A DNA stretch of 40,861 nt from a virus: IMG/VR virus record IMGVR_UViG_3300045110_000303, positions 1 through 40,861 of that record. One strand, 5' to 3'. The position numbers and the translations under genes were made by a program. Below the pieces are notes generated by a model. That model was not told the origin of the DNA. It searched no databases and saw only the letters and a list, made by a program, of their open reading frames with translations. How positions within the stretch are numbered: the first letter of the stretch is position 1; every line of letters starts with the position of its first letter. Below are positions 1 to 6,205 of this stretch, one piece after another.

Positions 1-222
1 CATGCTGCGTGGGGGCGGGATCGGGCCGTCGAAGTCGAGCAAATCGACCTCGGAAACGCCCAGCGCGGCGGCGATGTCGGGGAGCCGGCCATGCGGATCG
101 CTGGTCCCGTCTTCCCAGTTCCTAACCTGCCGGTCAGTGACGCCCGCCCTCTCGGCGAGCTTTGCTTGGGTTAAATTGTTTGCCTTGCGAATAGCCTGCA
201 GCCTTTGACCTAGGCTCGTCAT
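1..222 (-). CDS. XRE/Cro-CI-type repressor, N-terminal part (gene spans the circle junction)
   Basis: Small DNA-binding regulator, probably the lysogeny repressor or its Cro-like antagonist. The frame starts at ATG 222-220 with GAGG five bases upstream. Residues 3-57 form an HTH_3 domain: GQRLQAIRKANNLTQAKLAE is helices 1-2, and VTDRQVRNWEDG is the recognition region. The reading frame runs off the window, but via the terminal repeat it continues at 40738 and stops at 40725, giving 76 residues ending PPPRNHRG. There is no C-terminal peptidase domain, so RecA-driven self-cleavage like lambda CI is not expected. It diverges from the ribbon-helix-helix gene at 480 across a control region with dyads. 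Which side of the switch it controls is inference. Confidence 0.85.
   Translation of the reverse strand, partial: MTSLGQRLQAIRKANNLTQAKLAERAGVTDRQVRNWEDGTSDPHGRLPDIAAALGVSEVDLLDFDGPIPPPRSM
6..128. repeat. Terminal direct repeat, left copy
   Basis: This stretch is identical, base for base, to 40739-40861. The repeat lies inside the coding sequence of a small HTH repressor, so it is an assembly or terminal overlap and not a separate element. Joining the copies gives a circle of 40,733 bp. The first five bases of the window (1-5) do not match the corresponding bases 40734-40738, so the left contig edge carries a few discordant bases. Confidence 0.95.
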
Positions 223-289
223 CCGGGCCTCGCGCTCTCGGGGGTGCTGGGGGTGCGATCTCCTTGTTTGACGTTTCTTTTCTGATGGC

Positions 290-302
290 TTCCTGTCAGG
301 AA
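290..302. promoter_or_regulatory. Palindrome, candidate repressor operator
   Basis: TTCCTG-T-CAGGAA is a perfect 13-base dyad centred 74 bases upstream of the repressor start. Its size and symmetry suit a dimeric HTH_3 repressor. Assignment to that repressor is inference from position. Confidence 0.4.
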
Positions 303-417
303 AAACCGTTTTGGACGGATCGTCAATTGCCGATAGGCGACGCCACTTATCCAAACGTATATTTTTTTCCATGCCGATCATCCCGCTGGATTTTGTCTAT
401 TGATGAGATAATCGGCG

Positions 418-440
418 TCGCTTATGGGTGACATAAGCGA
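418..440. promoter_or_regulatory. Palindrome, candidate operator near RHH start
   Basis: TCGCTTAT-GGGTGAC-ATAAGCGA is a perfect 8-bp inverted repeat with a 7-base spacer, ending 39 bases before the ribbon-helix-helix start codon. It could be an autoregulatory site for the RHH protein or a repressor operator. Confidence 0.45.
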
Positions 441-479
441 TGTCGTGTTTACCGCCATATCCCTATTGGCGGGGGGTTG

Positions 480-722
480 ATGGCAATTCAGGTATCGGAT
501 AGCGCAGCGGGCATGGGACGCCCGCCGTTGGGATTGGAGCCGGCAATGCCGGTACGATTTCCGAAGGGGACCGCCGAGCGGATCGACGCCCTGGTCGGCC
601 CCAACAGGCGCGCCCAGTTCATTCGCGAAGCAGTTGCAAGCGTGCTGGCCGCTATCGAGGCGGTGGCGAAGCTGCGGAAGCCGCCGAAGCCGCGGAAGCG
701 GCGGCGCAAGGCGAAGCGGTAG
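480..722 (+). CDS. Ribbon-helix-helix (CopG/Arc-like) DNA-binding protein
   Basis: An 80-residue protein. Residues 22-60 look like a ribbon-helix-helix fold: a strand with MPVRFPKGTAERID, then a turn and helix with NRRAQFIREAVASVLAA. The last 20 residues are extremely basic (Lys/Arg/Pro-rich tail). The ATG at 480 follows a G6 run. The gene is divergent to the XRE repressor and points into the attachment site, so a role in the genetic switch or in integration control is plausible but not shown. Rightward orientation next to a leftward early operon makes it a separate transcription unit. Confidence 0.7.
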   Translation: MAIQVSDSAAGMGRPPLGLEPAMPVRFPKGTAERIDALVGPNRRAQFIREAVASVLAAIEAVAKLRKPPKPRKRRRKAKR

Positions 723-723
723 G

Positions 724-897
724 GTGCGAACGTCGTTGCGGTTTTGCCCATGAAATGCGGGTCGGCAAACGTTCGCACTTTCGGCTAAGGCTTTGACCCT
801 GGCCGCTTTCCGCAGTCCCTCCACTCCTGCCAACTGGTAGGTTTTGTTCTGCATTATCAATCACTTAGCAAGGGTGCGAACGTCAGGTGCGAACGTC
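724..897. other. attP: Candidate phage attachment site (attP) with arm-type repeats
   Basis: The motif GTGCGAACGTC occurs at 724-734, 874-884 and 887-897, and its first ten bases recur inverted at 769-778. These four copies flank a central stretch (815-832) that looks like the 3' end of a tRNA. The layout, with short repeats on both arms around a core beside the integrase gene, matches what is known for tyrosine-integrase attP sites. The right-hand copies overlap the end of the small gene 883-1080. The motif is not shared with any other place I noticed in the window. Confidence 0.6.
815..832 (+). other. Candidate attP core: tRNA 3'-end-like sequence
   Basis: GTCCCTCCACTCCTGCCA reads as the 3' T-stem strand, a 7-base acceptor strand (CACTCCT), discriminator G and CCA of a tRNA. 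An A1-U72 pair with G73 would fit tRNA-Trp, whose 3' end in many proteobacteria is ...CCCCTGCCA. The rest of the tRNA is absent, as expected for an attP core that restores the host gene on integration. The host tRNA identity is inference. Confidence 0.45.
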
Positions 898-1080
898 GGA
901 CTCGCATTCAGCGGCTCGTTTCTCTCGTTGGGCTCTCTTCAGAATTAGCTCGACCGCCCTCAGCTTCCAGCGCAGCACGTAGGCAATTTCCTGCGGCGTC
1001 CACCCTGCCTGCGTCAGGGCTCTAACCGCATCTTCGCGGGCGCGACCGCTCTCTACGGCTTGCCAATAGTCGTAGGTCAT
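883..1080 (-). CDS. Small HTH-like protein downstream of integrase
   Basis: A 65-residue protein whose start overlaps the integrase stop in an ATGA junction (1080-1077), implying translational coupling. The segment EDAVRALTQAGWTPQEIAYV followed by a basic helix looks like a helix-turn-helix of sigma region-4 type. The gene ends within the right arm of the candidate attP, where one attP repeat encodes its last residues. A role as recombination directionality or regulatory factor is possible; I do not recognise the family. Confidence 0.6.
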   Translation of the reverse strand: MTYDYWQAVESGRAREDAVRALTQAGWTPQEIAYVLRWKLRAVELILKRAQREKRAAECESDVRT

Positions 1081-2153
1081 CCTCGCTGCGCCAGGAACGG
1101 CATCGCCGCGGCGGCCCCGCGACCGCGCTCGGCGAGATTGATGTAGGCCTGCGCCTGCGCCGGGGTCGACCAGTCGTAGACCGCCATGAGCTGGTAGTGA
1201 CTGGCGCCGGCCATCGCCGCCCGCATGGCGCCGAGCTTGCGCAGGCCGTGGGCGGTGCAATCGTCGAGGCCGATCTTGCGGCACTGGTCGGCGAACCAAC
1301 TCCCGAACCCCGCCACACTGAACGGCTTGCCGTAGTCGGTGACCAGGAACACGTCGCGGCCCTGCAGCTTGGTCGCCGCAACGATGCGGGCGAGCTCGGG
1401 CAGGAACGGCTTCGGGGTGGCTTGGTTGCGGAGCCGCTTGGTCTTGCGCGGCACGAAGCGGATCATGCCGTCACGCACGCAGGCGGGGCCGAGGCCGACC
1501 ACGTCGGATCGCCGCGCGCCGGTGAACAAGAGCAGGCCCAGCGCGAGCCTCTGCTTGCTGCCGATCGGATAAGCATCCTCGAATTTTACAAGGTCGGTCT
1601 CGGTCCAGGGGCGGAAGCCGGTCGACTCGTATTTCAGCTTCTGGACGTCGCGCACCGGGTTCGACGCGACCGCGTCCGGTAGGTTTTCGAGACCCCAACC
1701 GAACATGGCGGATAGATATTTCATCCGGTTGTTGGCGGCGCCCGGCTGCGCCGCCCGGCGATCGCGCAGCAGCCTGACCTGGTTCGGGCCGAACAGCGTC
1801 AACGGGCACTCGGCCATGAGCCGCGAGCTGCCGGCGACGGCGACCTCGCGCAGGCAACTCTCGATCACCGACATGCGAGTACCCTGCGACTTGACGTCGA
1901 GACCGCGAAATACCGGCGAGGCGAAATACTGGCCCGCGAGCCAGCGCAGCGTGCCCTTTCGGACTTCCGTGGACTTGCCCAGCGGCTGCCCGAGCTCGGC
2001 GACGGCGGCCTCGTATGCCTGCATGAAGCCGGGGGCGCCGAACGGCTCGCGGATTCGGATGCGGCGGCGCTTGCCGGTCCCGGCGATGACATAGGCAACC
2101 TCCTTGCCATGCCTGGTACGTTCGATGGAAAGATATTTCAGCCGCACCTTCAT
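1077..2153 (-). CDS. int: Tyrosine-type site-specific recombinase (phage integrase)
   Basis: A 358-residue integrase that would insert and, with an excisionase, remove the prophage at attP/attB. The catalytic domain (about 175-350) shows Arg214 in FTGARRSD, Lys237 or Lys239 after the beta-turn, His302 and Arg305 in AHGLRK, Trp328 in the position usually held by His (YDWST), and the nucleophile Tyr337. The N-terminal 60 residues carry a basic, strand-rich arm-binding segment. The start overlaps the upstream gene by ATGA. The candidate attP lies about 200 bases beyond its 3' end. Confidence 0.95.
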   Translation of the reverse strand: MKVRLKYLSIERTRHGKEVAYVIAGTGKRRRIRIREPFGAPGFMQAYEAAVAELGQPLGKSTEVRKGTLRWLAGQYFASPVFRGLDVKSQGTRMSVIESCLREVAVAGSSRLMAECPLTLFGPNQVRLLRDRRAAQPGAANNRMKYLSAMFGWGLENLPDAVASNPVRDVQKLKYESTGFRPWTETDLVKFEDAYPIGSKQRLALGLLLFTGARRSDVVGLGPACVRDGMIRFVPRKTKRLRNQATPKPFLPELARIVAATKLQGRDVFLVTDYGKPFSVAGFGSWFADQCRKIGLDDCTAHGLRKLGAMRAAMAGASHYQLMAVYDWSTPAQAQAYINLAERGRGAAAAMPFLAQRG

Positions 2154-2353
2154 TTGACCTTCTCCCAGAATTCGCGCTCGGCTTCGTCCTCGGTCTGTGG
2201 CGCGGTCGGGATCACGTCCGTGGTTTCGATCGGCTGTTTGCCGACCACCACCGTGCCGTCCGGCCGGATGGCCAGCACGTGCAGCCCTTCCTTGCGAGCG
2301 GCGGCGATCGACCGCCGGATGCTCATCTGGGTTGCTGGTGCTTTTACCGTCAC
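2150..2353 (-). CDS. Small protein of unknown function, coupled to integrase
   Basis: A 67-residue protein. The N-terminal half has a basic amphipathic stretch (MSIRRSIAAARKEGLHVLAI) followed by a short strand (DGTVVVG); the C-terminal half is acidic (TEDEAEREFWEK). It ends in an ATGA overlap with the integrase start. Short proteins of this type sit next to prophage integrases in Hyphomicrobiales, by my recollection; no function is known to me. Confidence 0.65.
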   Translation of the reverse strand: MTVKAPATQMSIRRSIAAARKEGLHVLAIRPDGTVVVGKQPIETTDVIPTAPQTEDEAEREFWEKVK

Positions 2354-2369
2354 AGGACCAGATTCCGCC

Positions 2370-2630
2370 TTACTCTACATGGCCGGGGCTGGGAAGCCCG
2401 GTCGGAGGACAACTGGAGGGCATTTTTTGGACTTCGCGCAACGCCGCGCGCTCGCCGAGCCAAGCGTGAACTTCGGATTTTGGATACCAGGCCGCGGACA
2501 GACCGATCTTGATCGGCCGCGGGAAGCCGAGCCGCGTTTGCTTGTAGTGGAGATCACTGCGCGAGCTGACGATGCGCTCGCGCAGGAGATCTTTGAACCG
2601 ATAGCCGCCTTGATTGAAGTCAGGGGTCAT
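2370..2630 (-). CDS. AlpA-like helix-turn-helix protein, excisionase candidate
   Basis: An 86-residue protein with the AlpA/prophage regulator pattern in order: YRFKDLLRERIVSSRSDLHY (helix-turn-helix), GFPRPIKIG (wing) and WYPKSEVHAWL (last helix). AlpA-type proteins act as excisionases or activators of integrase genes. Its place three genes upstream of the integrase in the same operon supports that. It overlaps the preceding gene by 11 bases. The Pro-rich C-terminal 20 residues are probably unstructured. Confidence 0.75.
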   Translation of the reverse strand: MTPDFNQGGYRFKDLLRERIVSSRSDLHYKQTRLGFPRPIKIGLSAAWYPKSEVHAWLGERAALREVQKMPSSCPPTGLPSPGHVE

Positions 2631-2814
2631 TTTTGCGCTTCATATCTAGACCCATCGCGATCAACCGCTGGACGTTCTGTTCGGTTATGCCCAGTCGTCG
2701 CGATGAGAGTCTAACGATGTAATCCGCATATTCGCGCTTGAGCGTGTCCGTGGACAGCGTTGTGCGTTTCGCGACCTCGGCCAAGGTGATGACCCGATCA
2801 GGTTCCTGTTTCAT
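2620..2814 (-). CDS. Small MerR/Xis-like HTH protein
   Basis: A 64-residue protein. ITLAEVAKRTTLSTDTLKRE is a helix-turn-helix of the MerR/excisionase winged type. It is followed by a short wing (IVRLSSRRLGI) and a C-terminal helix. It sits directly upstream of the AlpA-like gene, with an 11-base overlap, so two DNA-bending or regulatory HTH proteins are co-translated. Either one could be the excisionase. Confidence 0.65.
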   Translation of the reverse strand: MKQEPDRVITLAEVAKRTTLSTDTLKREYADYIVRLSSRRLGITEQNVQRLIAMGLDMKRKNDP

Positions 2815-2827
2815 TCGGCGGCTGCCT

Positions 2828-3079
2828 TTAAGGTGCGTCTGGGCTTGGTGCAGGCGCGGGACCGTTGGCGGGTGAGGATGTCTCCGCTGCCTCTCCCACG
2901 GCTCCCTCGTCTGTTATGATTAAGCTGGCGCGCGTGATGCGGTCGAAGTAATCGGCTTCCGCCCTTTTGATTTGCGCGAGATAAATTTCGCGGGCGCGTT
3001 CAACTGCATTGAGATGATTCAGGACGGTCAAGTTCATGCCTTTGACTGCTTTAGAAGCCTTGATTATTGCAGTGCTCAT
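2828..3079 (-). CDS. Small protein of unknown function
   Basis: An 83-residue protein. The central part (residues 10-50) is helical with alternating charge, ERAREIYLAQIKRAEADY; the C-terminal 20 residues are Ala/Pro-rich and probably disordered. It starts in an ATGA overlap with the DUF3102/J-domain gene, so the two are translationally coupled. I do not recognise a family. Confidence 0.55.
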   Translation of the reverse strand: MSTAIIKASKAVKGMNLTVLNHLNAVERAREIYLAQIKRAEADYFDRITRASLIITDEGAVGEAAETSSPANGPAPAPSPDAP

Positions 3080-3645
3080 ACGAATCTCCTGGTTGCTGCG
3101 ATGGATTTTAGTTCGTCACGGACGATGTTCAGACGAGCCATGGCGTCCCGTGATCCGCCTTGGTCTGGATGGAGCTTTGTTGCCAGTATGCGATAACCAA
3201 GATCGATAAGCTTTAGAGCTAGTTCCCGGTGCAATTCGATTTCACGGTCTCGCGTCTGGCGTTCGTCGGCGAGGCGGGTGACGTTCACTTTGTCTGCAGC
3301 CTCATGCATTGACTGCCATTTAGAGGGATGGCGCTTCTCTCCAATGGCAGCTTCGATAGATGGAAAAAAGACGCGCGCGTCTTTTTCGTCCTCGTCATCC
3401 TCTAGCTCGCGCGCCAGTCGCATGTAGCGGTTTGCTTGCCGTTTGCTCAACTCGAAGTTTTTTGTTAGCCATGGTACCCACGAACCATGCGCGACTTGCT
3501 CCTTAGCTTCGATCAGCATCTCGCCAGCGCGCCGATAGTGCTCCAGGCCGGCATCATTGCCGGCCACCAACTCATCCTTGATCAGCGGCACCAGAACCTT
3601 GAGCGGGCGCGATACTTGCGTTTTACGGACGACTGCGACGTTCAT
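3076..3645 (-). CDS. DUF3102-like protein fused to a J-domain-like tail
   Basis: A 189-residue protein with two parts. Residues 33-80 (HYRRAGEMLIEAKEQVAHG, then WVPWLTKNFELSKRQANRYM) match the DUF3102 pattern found in phage and plasmid proteins. Residues 140-182 resemble a DnaJ J-domain: a helix (ELALKLIDLGYRILATK), the diagnostic HPD motif at 159-161, then a helix III (RDAMARLNIVRDELKSI). A J-domain would recruit host DnaK. A link to remodelling of replication or repressor complexes is inference. Confidence 0.7.
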   Translation of the reverse strand: MNVAVVRKTQVSRPLKVLVPLIKDELVAGNDAGLEHYRRAGEMLIEAKEQVAHGSWVPWLTKNFELSKRQANRYMRLARELEDDEDEKDARVFFPSIEAAIGEKRHPSKWQSMHEAADKVNVTRLADERQTRDREIELHRELALKLIDLGYRILATKLHPDQGGSRDAMARLNIVRDELKSIAATRRFV

Positions 3646-3648
3646 TGT

Positions 3649-3852
3649 TCATTCCCTCTCGCATAAAATTCCGTGCAAGACCCATTCGCCGCCCCATTGA
3701 AATGGCCCCATCATCCGCAGCCATGCCCGGTCGGTGTCCAGGGCATCGACGATGCGATCGAGCTCGGCAACGACCTCGAGCCATGGGCCGGCGATGCGGA
3801 ATTCGGTGGCCTCGCCGAGCGGGCCGGTGCTGAAGGTCGTGGGCATGTTCAT
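3649..3852 (-). CDS. Small protein of unknown function
   Basis: A 67-residue acidic protein with several Trp residues (WLEVVAEL, WLRMMG, WGGEWVLHG). It starts in an ATGA overlap with the preceding gene, and the next gene follows after 3 bases. A second in-frame ATG at codon 3 is an alternative start. I do not recognise a family; its conserved-looking packing between overlapped genes supports it as real. Confidence 0.55.
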   Translation of the reverse strand: MNMPTTFSTGPLGEATEFRIAGPWLEVVAELDRIVDALDTDRAWLRMMGPFQWGGEWVLHGILCERE

Positions 3853-4073
3853 GGCCGATTGCGCGCGCGGGTCTTGGCCGATGCAATCCAGTCCTCGAGC
3901 GGCGCCTTCGGGTTAGGGAGAAGGGCTAGCAGCCGATATGGCCAGGGCGCTTGCTTGGCCAGCATCGCGCGGCGCAAGGCAGGCGCGGCACGGAAGCGCT
4001 CGTAATCGGCCTCGGTCAGGCGGTCGGGAAAGGGCGGGGCGAAGCCGCGCTTGCCGTCGTCATGATTTTCCAT
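3849..4073 (-). CDS. Small protein of unknown function
   Basis: A 74-residue protein containing RLTEADYERFRAAPALRRAM, a short helical unit, and a basic C-terminus. It overlaps the DnaA-domain gene upstream by 14 bases and the next gene by four (ATGA). It is part of the leftward operon; no family recognised. Confidence 0.55.
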   Translation of the reverse strand: MENHDDGKRGFAPPFPDRLTEADYERFRAAPALRRAMLAKQAPWPYRLLALLPNPKAPLEDWIASAKTRARNRP

Positions 4074-4515
4074 TCAGTGCCTCATCGACCAGGGCGCGAT
4101 ATTTTCGGGTGCTATGGATTACGGTCGAATGGTCGCGCCCGAAGACGTGTCCAATCCGCGTGGTAGACCAGCCGCAGACGATGCTCGCGAATGCGATTGC
4201 CTGCTGGCGCGCTTGCGCGACCGGCTTGCCTCTGCGGCGCGAGGCCAGCACGGCCTCGTCGATGCCGAATGCCGCACCGGCAACACGGCGCAGAATCATG
4301 CCGCGAGACGCCCAGGCCGGCGCGCGCTCGCATCGCGCCTGATACTCATCACGCATCCAGCGCAGACGTTCGAGGTCGTCATCGAAGGATTTCTGCGTCG
4401 GCGGCTTCTTCTTCTTCTGCGCCGGCTTTGCGTAGGCAAGCACGAGCGCAAACTCAGCATGCCGGCGTTGCTGCTCGGCGCGGCCGACGAGGAGATGATC
4501 AAGATGATGCTTCAT
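4060..4515 (-). CDS. DnaA domain IV (DnaA-box-binding) protein
   Basis: A 151-residue protein. Residues 76-142 match the C-terminal DNA-binding domain of the replication initiator DnaA: a basic loop (SRRRGKPVAQARQQAIAFA), a helix-turn-helix and the signature GRDHSTVIH at 126-134. The ATPase domain of DnaA is absent. The N-terminal part has a Lys-rich linker (QKKKKPP). In the host, domain IV reads DnaA boxes. Here it could compete with host DnaA, guide replication of the phage or act as a transcription regulator. The start at 4515 lacks an obvious Shine-Dalgarno sequence. Confidence 0.85.
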   Translation of the reverse strand: MKHHLDHLLVGRAEQQRRHAEFALVLAYAKPAQKKKKPPTQKSFDDDLERLRWMRDEYQARCERAPAWASRGMILRRVAGAAFGIDEAVLASRRRGKPVAQARQQAIAFASIVCGWSTTRIGHVFGRDHSTVIHSTRKYRALVDEALNGKS

Positions 4516-4563
4516 GACAACGCGCCCGGAACCAACATTGCCAGCCGTGGAAGTATCGCCGCA

Positions 4564-4734
4564 TCATCTCTCCTTTTGCCGTTCATGAGCGTCCCAGCTC
4601 AATGCGGCTCTCAGCAGCGTGCGGAGGTCCGCATTGAGTTGGGCCGGCAGATAGTGGGAGTCGATTGCCAGCTTCGCTCGATTGGCGGCGGCCTCGATTG
4701 CGCTCGGGATTTCAAGGTCGATGGTGTCGGGCAT
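4564..4734 (-). CDS. Small protein of unknown function
   Basis: A 56-residue protein starting MPDTIDLEIPSAIEAAANRA. I chose the ATG at 4734 because AAAGG lies seven bases upstream; an ATG five codons earlier (4749) has a poorer site. It is mostly helical and charged. It lies in the operon just upstream of the DnaA-domain gene. Confidence 0.5.
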   Translation of the reverse strand: MPDTIDLEIPSAIEAAANRAKLAIDSHYLPAQLNADLRTLLRAALSWDAHERQKER

Positions 4735-4754
4735 GGGTAGCCTTTTCATGCTGC

Positions 4755-5198
4755 CTAAGCGGGTGTGACAGGTTTGGATGGAGGTTGGCGATCCCGTGCC
4801 ATCTCCTTCGCGTCTCGGAGCATGTCCTCGCGCAACTCGCACCACTCGGGAGTATTCTCCGGGTCGTGCATTCGGCGTGCTGGCTTTACATGGGTGCATG
4901 CATCGCCGACGCGGAATACGCACCATGTGCAGATAGCGCGGAAAGAGCCATCATCCTCGTGCCTTACGATAGGTCCAAACGACCGTTTATCTCGCCATTT
5001 TCCAGTCATTGGTTTCTCTCTTTTCGTAGGATCGAGATCGGACGGAATCTTCCAGCCCAACGCCTTCGCCAAGGTGAGGCATTCGGCCGCCTTGATGGAA
5101 AAGAAAAGGGCGTGAACGTCGTCGCCCTTAGCCGTGGCCGCCAAGGCAGCGCCGGCCAGGTCAGCCGCCAGCTTTCCGATTTTCTCCGCGCTTGTCAT
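4755..5198 (-). CDS. Protein of unknown function with a Cys-rich centre
   Basis: A 147-residue protein. Residues 1-60 are helical; the middle has CTWCVFRVGDACTHVKPARR and a later Cys in PEWCEL, enough for a metal site, though I cannot assign one. It starts next to the HTH gene upstream in the operon (2-base gap). I do not recognise the family. Confidence 0.6.
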   Translation of the reverse strand: MTSAEKIGKLAADLAGAALAATAKGDDVHALFFSIKAAECLTLAKALGWKIPSDLDPTKREKPMTGKWRDKRSFGPIVRHEDDGSFRAICTWCVFRVGDACTHVKPARRMHDPENTPEWCELREDMLRDAKEMARDRQPPSKPVTPA

Positions 5199-5199
5199 T

Positions 5200-5484
5200 T
5201 CAGCCTCCCTTCGGTTTCGGCGAATAGGTGCGCTTGAGCTCGGCCGGCGGCAGGCCGGTCATCATCGCTCGCAGCGAAGCATCAGTGACGCGGGTCTGGC
5301 CGCCGAACTTCACCAGCTTCAGGGTGCCGGCCTCATAGAGTTTGTAGATTTTCTGCCGCGAGCACATGAGGATTTCTTGCACGCGCGGCAGCGGCAGCAG
5401 GCGGCCGTAGTCGTCATCCGGGCTTGTTGACGGCGGCGTCGGTTTTCTTTTTCGGCGCGGGCTGGTCGATGGCTTGGTCGTCAT
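5200..5484 (-). CDS. HTH_17/excisionase-like DNA-binding protein
   Basis: A 94-residue protein with a Ser/Pro/Lys-rich N-terminus and a winged HTH: LLPLPRVQEILMCSRQKIYK (HTH), then LKLVKFGGQTRVTDASLRAM (wing and last helix). This is the MerR/Xis-type domain used by excisionases and small regulators. It overlaps the 3' end of RecT by 71 bases, an unusually long overlap. It is the third such HTH protein of the operon. Confidence 0.75.
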   Translation of the reverse strand: MTTKPSTSPRRKRKPTPPSTSPDDDYGRLLPLPRVQEILMCSRQKIYKLYEAGTLKLVKFGGQTRVTDASLRAMMTGLPPAELKRTYSPKPKGG

Positions 5485-6205
5485 TGGTTTTGCTTTCTAT
5501 AGCGTGCTGCCGATCCTCGACGATCGGGCCTTGATCAAAGATTTCATCGGTATCAAATGCGATCTGATCACGCGCCGACGGCAGCACTTTCGCGAGGCGC
5601 CTTAAGGCGGTTTTCTTCAGCATCTCGGACTCCCACATCTTCCATGGCGAGTCATCGCGTGTGGCCTTTGACATCGCGCGGATTTTGTTGGCTTCGGCCA
5701 TGGTCAAGACGGTGGCGAATACGCCGCCGTCCTTGGTGGTTGCGAGTGCATAGATTTTCTCGATCGGCGCATCGAAGCTGTCGCCTGGCACATGCAGGAA
5801 GTGCTCGCCGTTCTCGTCGATGTGATGCGAAAACTCCTCGCCCTTCCGGACCAGGCCAGCGGTGATCCATTTGAACTGGCCCGAGCGGCGGAAGCGGCGC
5901 AGCAGGCCTTGATACATCGGGATAAAAGTGGCCGTGCTTTTGTACGGGACGATCGCGCCCTCGACACCGTCGGGCAGCAACCCGTCGCGGCAAGCTCGCA
6001 TGCAGGCCAGCCAGAGAGTCGACCACTCGCAGGCGAGAATATCGGGATTGAGTTGTACGCTGGTCATCACCGCGCGGACGAACGCTGCGACGGGGATGTC
6101 CGACGGCAATGCCGCGTGCAGTTCGGCTTCGCGCGACAGCAGACGGTCACGCAAAATAACCATCGGTGACCGATCTTCACGTTTGGTGAGCTCGGTGTTT
6201 GTCAT
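5414..6205 (-). CDS. recT: RecT-family single-strand annealing protein
   Basis: A 263-residue RecT. Motifs in order: AFVRAVMTSVQLNP, LLPDGVEGAIVPYK, a FIPMYQGLLRRFRRSG core, DDSPWKMWESEMLKKTALRR near residues 185-205, and an acidic Lys-rich tail. It anneals complementary strands resected by the partner exonuclease. I chose ATG 6205 because AAGG stands nine bases upstream; two upstream in-frame ATGs at 6211 and 6214 sit too close to it. Its first 29 bases overlap the end of the nuclease gene, which carries its ribosome-binding site. Confidence 0.9.
   Translation of the reverse strand: MTNTELTKREDRSPMVILRDRLLSREAELHAALPSDIPVAAFVRAVMTSVQLNPDILACEWSTLWLACMRACRDGLLPDGVEGAIVPYKSTATFIPMYQGLLRRFRRSGQFKWITAGLVRKGEEFSHHIDENGEHFLHVPGDSFDAPIEKIYALATTKDGGVFATVLTMAEANKIRAMSKATRDDSPWKMWESEMLKKTALRRLAKVLPSARDQIAFDTDEIFDQGPIVEDRQHAIESKTNDDQAIDQPAPKKKTDAAVNKPG

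Larger units (their letters stand above)
223..479. promoter_or_regulatory. Divergent control region between repressor and RHH gene
   Basis: The 257-base gap lies between two divergent DNA-binding protein genes and holds no convincing gene. It contains two dyads listed separately (290-302 and 418-440). The half-site element CACTTATC at 345-351 resembles the CGCTTAT arm of the second dyad. TTATCCAAA at 347-355 differs from a DnaA box (TTATCCACA) at one base. The layout resembles a phage lysis-lysogeny switch; no promoter boxes are strong enough to name with confidence. Confidence 0.5.

Noticed and set aside
815-832. A tRNA gene
   Set aside because: Only the 3' end is tRNA-like; no anticodon arm, D-arm or 5' acceptor strand is present, so it is treated as an attP core.
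378-860. 160-residue minus-strand frame across the attP region
   Set aside because: It runs antisense to the RHH gene, is rich in Arg/Pro/His as shadow frames are, has no ribosome-binding site, and covers the repeats and tRNA-like core of attP.
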